Shown here in pieces: positions 43,047 to 51,562 of a stretch of 64,000 nucleotides of DNA (the first letter of the stretch is position 1; every line of letters starts with the position of its first letter). The position numbers and the translations under genes were made by a program. The DNA comes from Chitinophagaceae bacterium. Lineage in GTDB: Bacteria; Bacteroidota; Bacteroidia; Chitinophagales; Chitinophagaceae. Under the pieces are notes generated by a model. It ran no database searches. It saw only the letters and a program-made list of their open reading frames with translations, and had not been told where the DNA came from. Location of the stretch: NCBI GenBank assembly GCA_017307755.1, contig JAFKGQ010000004.1, forward strand, positions 248,001 through 312,000, in the 5' to 3' direction.

Positions 43047-43598
43047 ATGACGGATGAAGAACAAAACAGGCTTTACTGGCAAGGTTTGAGGGAAGGCGAC
43101 AAGGAATCCTTTTTCTCGTTGTACAATAACACCTACTTTCATCTGGTGCGCTGGGGTCTGAAGATCACCGCCAATGACGAGATGGTAAAGGATTGTGTGA
43201 CCCAGCTCTTTTTCTCACTGTGGGACAAACGTCATAAGCTAAACCCGGTGACCAATGTGAGAGCGTATCTTTTCACCTCCCTGAGAAGGATGCTTATTGA
43301 CCAGCTGGGTCATCATTCGAAGATCGATGCAGCCATCACGCATCTGGCAGATGAGGAGGTACAGGGCGAATTGTCGTATGAAGAGATCATCGTACGCGTC
43401 CAGCATGATGAAGAGCTGAAGCAAAAGCTCCATCGGGCACTGGAACAGCTGACTCCCCGGCAAATAGAATTGATACGACTGGTATTCTTCGAAGGACTCA
43501 CGTATGAGGAAGTGGCTGCACGGACCTCACAAAGCATCAAGACTGCCTATAATACCATCTATAACGCTATACAGCTGCTGCGCAAACTATTGAAATAG
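43047..43598 (+). CDS. ECF RNA polymerase sigma factor
   Basis: 183 residues. Region 2 (KESFFSLYNNTYFHLVRWGLKITANDEMVKDCVTQLFFSLWDKR, then NVRAYLFTSLRRMLIDQLG) and region 4 (ALEQLTPRQIELIRLVFFEGLTYEEVAARTSQSIKTAYNTIYNAI) are clear; region 3 is absent, as in ECF factors. It is the type paired with FecR in Bacteroidota. It is released by FecR when SusC senses its ligand and then transcribes the uptake genes (family knowledge). A possible target promoter lies right behind it at 43628-43652. Confidence 0.95.
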   Translation: MTDEEQNRLYWQGLREGDKESFFSLYNNTYFHLVRWGLKITANDEMVKDCVTQLFFSLWDKRHKLNPVTNVRAYLFTSLRRMLIDQLGHHSKIDAAITHLADEEVQGELSYEEIIVRVQHDEELKQKLHRALEQLTPRQIELIRLVFFEGLTYEEVAARTSQSIKTAYNTIYNAIQLLRKLLK

Positions 43599-43627
43599 AC
43601 CTCCCAAAAAAAAGTTATTATTTCTTT

Positions 43628-43652
43628 GGGAAATTTTCCCGGGATCTCCGTC
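43628..43652 (+). promoter_or_regulatory. Candidate ECF-type promoter between sigma and fecR
   Basis: GGGAAA (43628-43633), 15 bases, CGTC (43649-43652), like the -35 GGAA(C) and -10 CGTC elements of many ECF factors, 23 bases before the fecR start at 43675. An imperfect hairpin, CCCAAAAAAA/TTTCTTTGGG (43603-43612 with 43621-43630), precedes it. Suggests that fecR-susC-susD-cyanophycinase can be switched on by the sigma factor itself. Confidence 0.35.
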
Positions 43653-43674
43653 AGTATATAAAAGGCCCCCTCTG

Positions 43675-44745
43675 ATGGATATAAGCAGCTATACGACAGA
43701 AGATTTCGTTTGTGATGAATCATTCCGTAACTATTGTTCCGGCAGCGACAGGGCTGCGGTGCAATTCTGGAAAGCCTGGATACGGGATCATCCGGAAAAA
43801 ACCGGAGAGGTTCGGGAGGCGGAGCGTCTTATCTCCATCCTCAACGCCCGGCAGGGCAATGTACAGGAACAGCTGGAACAATTAAAGGATGGGATATTGC
43901 GGTTTGATCTGCTAAAAACGACCATCTCCGGTGAGTCTGAAAAAGCGCAGGCTGTCCGTTGGAGATACGTGGCGGGTATCGCCGCGGCGTTTTTGCTGCT
44001 GGCTGTGGCTTTCTGGCTGTTGACGCCCGGAGGAAGAACTGTTCCAGGCCGGACGGTGGCCCAGGAGATCAGATCCGGCCGCGAACCCCGTAAGACAGTC
44101 GTCCTTCCGGACGGCAGCGTGGTTACCCTGCACAGCAACACTACACTTACTCTTGTCGAAGGTTTTGGCAATACGGGGCGTGAACTCACGCTATCCGGTG
44201 AAGCTCTTTTTGACATCGCCCACGGCGGTCAGCACCCTTTTATCGTCCATACATCCGCCGTTGATGTGGAGGTGCTGGGCACGCTGTTCAATCTCAATGC
44301 TTATCCACAAGCCGGCTTTACGGAAACTTCCTTATTCAGAGGAAAGATAGCTGTGTCCTTAAAAGATCATCCTGAACAAAAAGTGATATTGACCCCCAGC
44401 CAGAAGTCGGTGGTTTTCAATTCCCCGGGTAAGATCGAAACGGCTCCGGGGGATAGTCTGCTGAAAAAGGCTTCCCTGTCTGTGGACCCGGTGAACCATA
44501 AAGCAAAGGAAATAGCCTGGGTGCGCAGCCGTATCAAGATCGAGGACGAGCCGCTGGAAGCGATAGCGGGCAGGCTGCAGGCTTGGTATGGCATTCCCAT
44601 CGTCTTTGCCGATGATGAGACAAAGGGCTACCGCTATTCGGGTACATTCGAAAGCGAGACGGTGGTAAAAGCGCTGGAAGCATTGCAGCTGTCCTATCCC
44701 TTCAATTTCCGGGTGGAGAAGGATACGATCATTATTGGCAAATAG
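43675..44745 (+). CDS. FecR-family anti-sigma factor
   Basis: 356 residues. A cytoplasmic N-terminal domain that holds the sigma factor (about residues 1-95), one membrane helix (YVAGIAAAFLLLAVAFWLL, about 101-119), the periplasmic FecR domain (KTVVLPDGSVVTLHSNTTLTLVEGF, LSGEALFDIAHGGQHPFIVHTSAVDVEVLGTLFNLNAYP) and a C-terminal DUF4974-type secretin/STN-like domain (RIKIEDEPLEAIAGRLQAWYGIPIVF). It contacts the STN domain of the SusC encoded next and relays ligand binding to the sigma factor. Confidence 0.95.
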   Translation: MDISSYTTEDFVCDESFRNYCSGSDRAAVQFWKAWIRDHPEKTGEVREAERLISILNARQGNVQEQLEQLKDGILRFDLLKTTISGESEKAQAVRWRYVAGIAAAFLLLAVAFWLLTPGGRTVPGRTVAQEIRSGREPRKTVVLPDGSVVTLHSNTTLTLVEGFGNTGRELTLSGEALFDIAHGGQHPFIVHTSAVDVEVLGTLFNLNAYPQAGFTETSLFRGKIAVSLKDHPEQKVILTPSQKSVVFNSPGKIETAPGDSLLKKASLSVDPVNHKAKEIAWVRSRIKIEDEPLEAIAGRLQAWYGIPIVFADDETKGYRYSGTFESETVVKALEALQLSYPFNFRVEKDTIIIGK

Positions 44746-44777
44746 TACTAAGCACACATAAAACCAAAACTGCTGTT

Positions 44778-47700
44778 ATGAAGAAGATTCAGATAAGCTT
44801 ACTATTCCTGCTTATCGCGTGCATGGAGCTCCATGCCACCGGGTTCGCGCAGGCAATGATCAGTCTGGAGCTAAAGGAAACAAGTCTCAAACAAGTCCTG
44901 AATGAAGTGGAGAAACAGACCGACTACCGATTTGTCTACCACACAGGTACATTACCCGAGGACAGGAAGGTGTCTATCCATGTCACCGATGCCACGCTGG
45001 ACGAAGTGTTATCCAGGGTCTTTGCGGGACTGTCCATCACCTATACGGTGAAGGAGGATAACCTGGTGGTTATTTACTCCCGTGCCGACAAACCCGCTGC
45101 CGACAAGGTGATCAAGGGTAAGGTCACCGGACCTGACAAAATCCCTTTAGCAGGCGTGTCGGTAAAGGTCACAGGCTCCGCCGCCGGCACCACAACTGAT
45201 GCGGACGGAGGTTACAGCCTCTCCGTGCCGGAAGGAGCATCAACAATCGAATTTTCTATGACAGGCTATATAAGCCAAACTGTTTACATTGGTCATGGCT
45301 CTATCATCGATGTGTCGCTGGAATTGTCCGTCAGGAACCTCAACGAAGTCGTCGTCACCGGCTATACGGGCTATACGCGTAACAGGTCTGCCTCGGCCGT
45401 CACTACCGTGTCTGCCGACAAGATCAACGAAGTGCCCATTGCATCCTTCGAGCAGGCGCTGCAGGGATACGTGCCGGGTTTGTCGATCTCCTCTGTTTCA
45501 GGCCAGCCGGGCACCAGCGCCTCGGTGATCTTACGGGGTATCGGTACCATCACCGGTAGCAGCAATGTGCTCTATGTGATGGATGGCATTCCCATCGAGT
45601 CAGGAGAGTTCCAGGCCATCAATCCGGCAGATATAGAATCTGTCACCGTATTGAAGGATGCTTCTGCCAAGGCTTTGTATGGTTCGCGCGGATCCAACGG
45701 AGTCATCGTAATCACGTCCAAAAAGGGAAAGAAAGGAAGGGTAGTGGTAAACTATTCCTCACAGTACGGTCTGTCCACCCTCACTTCCACCAAGTTCCGG
45801 ATGATGAATACGGCTGAGCGCAAACTGTTCGAGGAAGGGATTGGGGTAGAGACAGGCGCCACGGCAGGCCCTTTCTGGACTTATTCCAAGCTGAACCCTG
45901 ACTATGCGACGAAGACACCGGCGGAGCAGGCGCTGGCGGACCATATTGTAGACAGTCTGAGCCATGTCAATACCAATTGGAGAGATCTGTTCCTGCGGAA
46001 TGGGAAGTTTATGGAACAGCAAGTGAGCGCCAGCGGAGGTAACGACAACATCCGATTTTATTCCTCGCTCAATTATTTTGATCAGCAGGGTATTGCCCGA
46101 ACGACGGGGTTGAAAAGATATACGTTGAAAAATAATGTAGATTTCATCGCCGGGCGGCTGACTGCCGGCGTGAACCTGAGCCTGGGCTATTCGACCTCCG
46201 ATTTCCTACAGTCGGAGAGCACCCCCAGCGGCGTCCGTAACCCTCTTTCCGCCGTCTATTATGCCGAGCCGTATGAATATCCCTACTGGCCCGACGGTAA
46301 ACTGGTCACCACGGGCGATGCGGGCGACTATCCTTTCCTCGACCAGCGGGAGGGGAGCGATAGCTACGAACGGATGCTCAACTCCACCAATAAGCAAAAT
46401 CAGTTCAAGACGATCCTTGGCACTACCCTGAGCTATAAACTCACCAGGGACCTGACTGCCAGGACAAGGCTGGGTATCGACTACAGCAACAGGCAATCGG
46501 AAGCCTGGATCAATCCCGATTCCTATGCGGGCCGTAGGGTGTCGCCCGGCAGGCTGGGCAGCCTGATGGAAGGATTTGTGCAGCATTACTCGCTGATAAC
46601 CACTTCGGGTCTTACTTACAACCATACGTTCAATAATGTCCACGATGTGGAGGTTTCAGGCATGTTCGAGTTTCTGCGGAATACGTATAAAGCATTCGGC
46701 TATACAGGTTTTGGACTGGATGCCCGGCTGCCGCAAACACCTGCGGGCATCGGCGCCCCGGGGACCTACACACCCAAACTGACGGGTTCGAAGACACAGA
46801 ATGCCACGGCCAGCTATATCGCCCTGGTGCGCTATACCTATAATAACAAGTACACCTTGAACGGCAGCTTCCGGTACGACGGATCATCTACCGTACCGGT
46901 GAAATCCCGCTGGCATGGGTTCTATTCGGCCGGCGTCAGCTGGGAAGTGAAAAGAGAGGATTTCCTGAGCGATGTCGCCGTCATCTCCAACCTGCGTCTG
47001 CGGACAAGCTATGGTACTACCGCCAGTCCTTTTGCCAATGACTTCGCTTATGTGACGACCTATAGCCGCAGCTCCTATGGAGGCAACCCGGGGATCATCC
47101 CTTACACGCCCGGTAATCCCAATTACGACTGGGAATATGCGAAGGAATTAAATATAGGATTCGATCTGGCGCTGTTGAAGACGGGCAGGATCCGGCTGAC
47201 GGCAGACTTCTATAACCGCCGGACCTATAACCTCTTTTTCCCGAGGATCGTATCGGCCACGGCCGGAATTATCGGGACGCCTACCAGCGATGCCAACACG
47301 ATACCGCTGAGCTCGGGTAAAATGCAAAACCGCGGCGTCGAACTTGACCTGCAGGGAGATGTCATAAAGAACAAGAACCTCACCTGGACATTGGGCGGCA
47401 ATATGGCCTTGAATAAGAATAAAGTACTGGACCTGGGCGGGTACGATGAGTTCCAATACGGGTACACGGGTATTATCCGTGTAGGTCTTCCCTTTGGCGC
47501 ACAGTACGCCCCCAAATGGGCTGGGGTAAATCCCGACAATGGCGATCCCCAGTTTTATGACAGGCATGGCAAGATCACCACCAACTATAACGAGGATACC
47601 ATGAGCGTGGCGGGTTTCGGGACCTATGTGCCGGAGATCACAGGCGGAATCACCTCTACGTTGCTATACAAAGGGTTTACGTTGAACGTGCTTTTCAGCT

Positions 47701-48098
47701 TTAACGCAAAGGTCACCCGTTATAATAACGAGGATTATTACAACGAGAACCCCAGCTTTCTCACCAGCAACCAGTCCACCCGCATGCTGTACGACCGTTG
47801 GAAGAAGCCGGGAGATCATGCTATCCTGCCCCGTATCAGTGCAAAGCGGAACTTCTCTTCCAGGGATTTCCAGGACGCATCTTATCTGCGTCTGAGGAAT
47901 GTAAGGTTGGGGTATGACCTTTCGGGATTGCTGGGCAACAGGAAATATGTCCAGGGCGCCCAGCTTTACTTACAGGCGCAAAATCTGCTGACCTTTACCA
48001 AATGGCGGGGATTCGACCCTGAGAACGGGAACGAGTATGCTGTATTCGCCTATCCTTCGCCAAGGACCTATACGCTGGGATTAAATGTTAACTTTTAA
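44778..48098 (+). CDS. SusC/RagA TonB-dependent receptor with STN signalling domain
   Basis: 1106 residues. Signal peptide (MKKIQISLLFLLIACMELHATGFAQ), STN domain (about 28-95, LELKETSLKQVLNEVEKQTDYRFVY), carboxypeptidase-regulatory-like domain (about 110-195), the SusC signature LNEVVVTGYTGYTR, plug (VPIASFEQALQGYVPGLSI, VILRGIGT, YVMDGIPIESGEF, VLKDASAKALYGSRGSNGVI) and a 22-strand-type barrel to a final YTLGLNVNF. The STN domain means it signals to FecR. It pairs with the SusD protein encoded 10 bases later. The likely ligand, from the enzyme downstream, is a cyanophycin or isoaspartyl-peptide fragment. Confidence 0.95.
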   Translation: MKKIQISLLFLLIACMELHATGFAQAMISLELKETSLKQVLNEVEKQTDYRFVYHTGTLPEDRKVSIHVTDATLDEVLSRVFAGLSITYTVKEDNLVVIYSRADKPAADKVIKGKVTGPDKIPLAGVSVKVTGSAAGTTTDADGGYSLSVPEGASTIEFSMTGYISQTVYIGHGSIIDVSLELSVRNLNEVVVTGYTGYTRNRSASAVTTVSADKINEVPIASFEQALQGYVPGLSISSVSGQPGTSASVILRGIGTITGSSNVLYVMDGIPIESGEFQAINPADIESVTVLKDASAKALYGSRGSNGVIVITSKKGKKGRVVVNYSSQYGLSTLTSTKFRMMNTAERKLFEEGIGVETGATAGPFWTYSKLNPDYATKTPAEQALADHIVDSLSHVNTNWRDLFLRNGKFMEQQVSASGGNDNIRFYSSLNYFDQQGIARTTGLKRYTLKNNVDFIAGRLTAGVNLSLGYSTSDFLQSESTPSGVRNPLSAVYYAEPYEYPYWPDGKLVTTGDAGDYPFLDQREGSDSYERMLNSTNKQNQFKTILGTTLSYKLTRDLTARTRLGIDYSNRQSEAWINPDSYAGRRVSPGRLGSLMEGFVQHYSLITTSGLTYNHTFNNVHDVEVSGMFEFLRNTYKAFGYTGFGLDARLPQTPAGIGAPGTYTPKLTGSKTQNATASYIALVRYTYNNKYTLNGSFRYDGSSTVPVKSRWHGFYSAGVSWEVKREDFLSDVAVISNLRLRTSYGTTASPFANDFAYVTTYSRSSYGGNPGIIPYTPGNPNYDWEYAKELNIGFDLALLKTGRIRLTADFYNRRTYNLFFPRIVSATAGIIGTPTSDANTIPLSSGKMQNRGVELDLQGDVIKNKNLTWTLGGNMALNKNKVLDLGGYDEFQYGYTGIIRVGLPFGAQYAPKWAGVNPDNGDPQFYDRHGKITTNYNEDTMSVAGFGTYVPEITGGITSTLLYKGFTLNVLFSFNAKVTRYNNEDYYNENPSFLTSNQSTRMLYDRWKKPGDHAILPRISAKRNFSSRDFQDASYLRLRNVRLGYDLSGLLGNRKYVQGAQLYLQAQNLLTFTKWRGFDPENGNEYAVFAYPSPRTYTLGLNVNF

Positions 48099-48108
48099 TT
48101 GAATCATT

Positions 48109-49533
48109 ATGTCAATAAAGATATTTTGCCGGGGCTTGTTTATACTGTCAGTTTCTTCGCTTTGTTTTACCGCCTGCAACAAACAGATCGACCTGACGCC
48201 GACGGACAGCATCGACCCTTCAAAAGCCTTCCGGACCGTGGACGACCTGAACCAGGGGCTCATTGGAGCTTATGCTAACCTGTCTTTTTATTCCAGCATT
48301 TATTATACTTCCATCGTGACGGATGAATGCATGCTGCCTTCCGAGAACAGCTCGGGATCGGGGGTTGCCACGCATCGCTGGCAATATGACGGCAGCAAGG
48401 CTTTCGAAGGATGGGCGGATAATTATGTGGCCATCGACAGGGCCAACCGGGTGCTGGCTGCGATGGACAATGTCAAGGCAAAACCGGGAGAAGAAGGCCG
48501 GAAGGACCAGTATAAAGGTGAGCTGCTGGCGCTCCGCGCCTATTGCCATTTCGAGCTGATCAGGAATTTTGCGGAGAAATACGAAGCGGGCGCCATGGGT
48601 GTTCCTTATATGGAAGTCTCCAATGTGGACGGCAGCCCGGCCAGGCTGAGTTTTGCGGAGACGATGGCTAAGATCAACGCCGATCTTGCAGCGGCCAAGG
48701 CCCTGATCCCGACGGGTTTTGACGACAATACCCGGATTACCAAAATTGCTATACCGGCAATGCAGGCAAGGGCAGCCCTTTACGAAAAGAACTGGGATAA
48801 CGCCATCTCCTACGCGACGGAGGCTATTAATGCCCTGCCGCTGGCTTCCCGGACGAATTTCCCGAAGATATGGAAGGATGCTACCGAGGATGAAGTTTTC
48901 TGGCGACTGAAAAGAGTGACAGGCGATGAGGCGCTTGGCGACGTATATACCCAGGCCGGATACCTGGATGACCCCGCCGGCTCCAAGATCAACTATGCCG
49001 CCAGCTTTAAGCTCACCAACCTTTTCGATCAGGCAAACGACATACGCTTCAGCTCCTATATCAACATCGATGCGGGCCGGAAGGCTGGGGGAAAAGTGCC
49101 CAACGTGGTGGTAAAATATATGAGCAGCGATCCTGCCAACAGGAACCTCGTCGATATCAAGCTATATCGTACGGGTGAGATGTATCTTATCCGCAGCGAG
49201 GCTTATGCGCAGAAGAATGACCTTGTTTCGGCGGCGGCGGACCTCAATACGCTCCGCGCCGCCCGTATCAGCGGATATGTGGATGGGACATTCCCCGACA
49301 AACAGACCCTGCTCGATGCGCTGGTGACTGAGCGTTTTAAGGAGCTGGCGTTTGAAGGCCACCGTCATTTCGATCTGCGGAGGAATAACCTGCCCATCCA
49401 GCGTAATCCGGAAGACGCGGTCAATGCGCTGGGCGCTGTGCTGCTGAAACCAACGGATGCACAGTATGTATTCCCTATTCCCAATACGGAGCTGAAGGCT
49501 AATAAGAATATGAAACAAAACGACGGTTATTAA
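48109..49533 (+). CDS. SusD/RagB-family surface lipoprotein
   Basis: 474 residues. Lipoprotein signal with Cys23 (LCFTACNKQID). The SusD fold is visible in an N-terminal TPR-like part (DPSKAFRTVDDLNQGLIGAYANLS, RKDQYKGELLALRAYCHFELIRNFAEKY, IAIPAMQARAALYEKNWDNAISYATEAI) and a C-terminal RagB part (MYLIRSEAYAQKNDLVSAAADLNTLRAARI, LDALVTERFKELAFEGHRHFDLRRNN, YVFPIPNTELKANKNMKQNDGY). It forms the lid over SusC and captures ligand at the surface. The last base of its TAA is the A of the next gene's ATG. Confidence 0.95.
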   Translation: MSIKIFCRGLFILSVSSLCFTACNKQIDLTPTDSIDPSKAFRTVDDLNQGLIGAYANLSFYSSIYYTSIVTDECMLPSENSSGSGVATHRWQYDGSKAFEGWADNYVAIDRANRVLAAMDNVKAKPGEEGRKDQYKGELLALRAYCHFELIRNFAEKYEAGAMGVPYMEVSNVDGSPARLSFAETMAKINADLAAAKALIPTGFDDNTRITKIAIPAMQARAALYEKNWDNAISYATEAINALPLASRTNFPKIWKDATEDEVFWRLKRVTGDEALGDVYTQAGYLDDPAGSKINYAASFKLTNLFDQANDIRFSSYINIDAGRKAGGKVPNVVVKYMSSDPANRNLVDIKLYRTGEMYLIRSEAYAQKNDLVSAAADLNTLRAARISGYVDGTFPDKQTLLDALVTERFKELAFEGHRHFDLRRNNLPIQRNPEDAVNALGAVLLKPTDAQYVFPIPNTELKANKNMKQNDGY

Positions 49534-51503
49534 TGATAAGGACATTTTTTCTTTTGACGGCCCTGGCATTTTACAGCAGCGTGACAGCTCAACGTATCGT
49601 ACCCGGTCGTGTAGCGTCCATCGGGTTCACCGGCGACACGACGGATGTAGTTACACCAACACGGGGCGGAGTAGCCCTTATCGGAGGCGGCGGAGATGTC
49701 CCCGGGGCTTTTAAATGGATGATCGACCGCAGCGGGGGCGGCAATGTCGTTGTCCTGCGGGCCAGCAGCAATTATCTGTACAATGAAACCATCAATAGCC
49801 TGGGTAAAGTGCATTCGGTGGAGACGTTGCTCATCGACTCCAGGGAGATGGCAAACAGACCGGAGGTGGCGCGTGTCATCCGGAACGCGGAAATGCTTTT
49901 TATCGTAGGCGGCGATCAGTCCAATTATATGAACTTCTGGAGAAATACAAGGACCAGCGAATCTATCAACTATCTCCTCAATGTAAAGAAAGTCCCTGTG
50001 GGCGGCACCAGCGCGGGATGCGCCGTGCTGACGGGGATGTATTACAGCGGCGAAGGCGGCAGCGCTACCTCAGCGATATTGGAAGACCCGTACGACAGCA
50101 TTGTAAAGCTGTACAATAATGATTTCCTGGAACCGCCCTATCTGAGAAATGTGCTCAGCGATATGCATTTCCTGGCCAGGCATCGTCAGGGGAGACATGT
50201 GGCATTTCTCAGCAGGATCATTAAGGATTGGAAGGTGTTCCCCAAGGGGATCGCGATGGATGAAAAGACGGCTGTCTGTATCGATGAGAAAGGGCAGGCC
50301 ACGGTGTTTGGGGCCAGCAGCGCTTATTTTTTGTTGACGGACCCGGCTAAGGCGCCTGAACGATGTCTGCCCGGGCAGGCATTGGAATGGAACAATAGGG
50401 GGAAGGCGATCAAGGTATACGAGATACAGGGTTCAGAGACGGGCAACGGTCATTTTTCCATCTCAGACTTTGACACAAACAAGGCGTCAGGCGGGAGATG
50501 GTGGTGGTGGTCGGTCACCGATGGTGAGCTGCGACAACAACAGGAGGAAAAATATGTGATGGTGATCCATGGAGGAGCTGGCACTATCCTGAAAAAGAAT
50601 ATGACCCCCGCGAAGGAGGCTGCTTACCGGGCTGGTCTGCAAAAGGCGCTGGAGACAGGGTATGCAGTTCTGCAAAAGGGGCAGTCCAGTCTCGATGCGG
50701 TGGAGGCTGCCGTCAAGGTGCTGGAAGACGATAGTCTTTTTAATGCGGGCAAAGGAGCTGTCTTTACGCATGACGGTATCAACGAATTGGATGCAGCCAT
50801 CATGAATGGGAAGGATCTGGCGGCCGGCGCGGTGGCCGGAGTAAGAAATATCCGCAATCCCATCACGGCTGCGAGGGCGGTGATGGAAAAGTCCGAGCAT
50901 GTGTTGCTCACCGGCCGCGGAGCAGAACAGTTTGCAAAAGAAGCGGGCGTCACCCTGATCGACCCTTCCTATTTCCGGACACAGCAACGTTGGAATGAAC
51001 TGCAGGAGGCTTTGCATGATGATTCCATCAAGGCTGCGGCGGGGCATACGTATTTGCCGGATGGCAGGTTAGGTGTTATCAACAGGGATTATAAGTTCGG
51101 CACAGTCGGATGCGTAGCGCTGGACAGGAATGGCAATCTTGCAGCAGGCACTTCCACGGGTGGTATGACAGACAAGAAGTACGGCCGGGTAGGGGACTCT
51201 CCCCTGATAGGCGCCGGCACCTATGCCAATAACAGCACGGTGGCCGTATCTTGTACTGGCTGGGGTGAATTTTACATCCGCAATGTGGTGGCCTACGATC
51301 TGTCTGCTCAAATGGAATACAAAGGCGTCACCGTTACAGAGGCGGGTGCCAGGGTCATTCAGAAAGTGGGGAAGTTGGGCGGAGACGGCGGTCTGATAGC
51401 GCTGGATAAGGACGGCAATATGGCGATGCCGTTCAATACAGAGGGAATGTACAGGGGATGTGTCACCCGCGATGGGAAGATCGAAGTATATATTTATAAA
51501 TAA
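49533..51503 (+). CDS. Exported cyanophycinase fused to isoaspartyl peptidase
   Basis: 656 residues with a Sec signal peptide (ending SVTAQ). Residues about 40-320 are a family S51 cyanophycinase: GGDQ (Gln129), nucleophile GGTSAG (Ser160), DMHFLARHRQGR (Asp210, His212, Arg216, Arg218, Arg221) and GIAMDEKTA (Glu244). The D-x-H-F-x2-R-x-R-x2-R spacing and the 31-residue Gln-to-Ser distance match my recollection of Synechocystis CphB. Residues about 338-656 are an Ntn-type isoaspartyl peptidase: IHGGAG, nucleophile Thr524 in KFGTVGCVALD, STGGMTDKKYGRVGDSP (Arg552, Asp555), TGWGEFYIR. The first domain would yield beta-Asp-Arg and the second would split it. The start codon overlaps the susD stop. 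Confidence 0.9.
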   Translation: MIRTFFLLTALAFYSSVTAQRIVPGRVASIGFTGDTTDVVTPTRGGVALIGGGGDVPGAFKWMIDRSGGGNVVVLRASSNYLYNETINSLGKVHSVETLLIDSREMANRPEVARVIRNAEMLFIVGGDQSNYMNFWRNTRTSESINYLLNVKKVPVGGTSAGCAVLTGMYYSGEGGSATSAILEDPYDSIVKLYNNDFLEPPYLRNVLSDMHFLARHRQGRHVAFLSRIIKDWKVFPKGIAMDEKTAVCIDEKGQATVFGASSAYFLLTDPAKAPERCLPGQALEWNNRGKAIKVYEIQGSETGNGHFSISDFDTNKASGGRWWWWSVTDGELRQQQEEKYVMVIHGGAGTILKKNMTPAKEAAYRAGLQKALETGYAVLQKGQSSLDAVEAAVKVLEDDSLFNAGKGAVFTHDGINELDAAIMNGKDLAAGAVAGVRNIRNPITAARAVMEKSEHVLLTGRGAEQFAKEAGVTLIDPSYFRTQQRWNELQEALHDDSIKAAAGHTYLPDGRLGVINRDYKFGTVGCVALDRNGNLAAGTSTGGMTDKKYGRVGDSPLIGAGTYANNSTVAVSCTGWGEFYIRNVVAYDLSAQMEYKGVTVTEAGARVIQKVGKLGGDGGLIALDKDGNMAMPFNTEGMYRGCVTRDGKIEVYIYK

Positions 51504-51562
51504 TCTACCCGTATATTCCTATCAACATTTTCACATAATTTCTAACCATCAAAAACTTGTCT

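Noticed and set aside
49533..51503. Two separate genes (cyanophycinase and asparaginase) with a sequencing error joining them
   Set aside because: The frame runs without interruption through the linker, and the second domain has no start codon with its own signal peptide.
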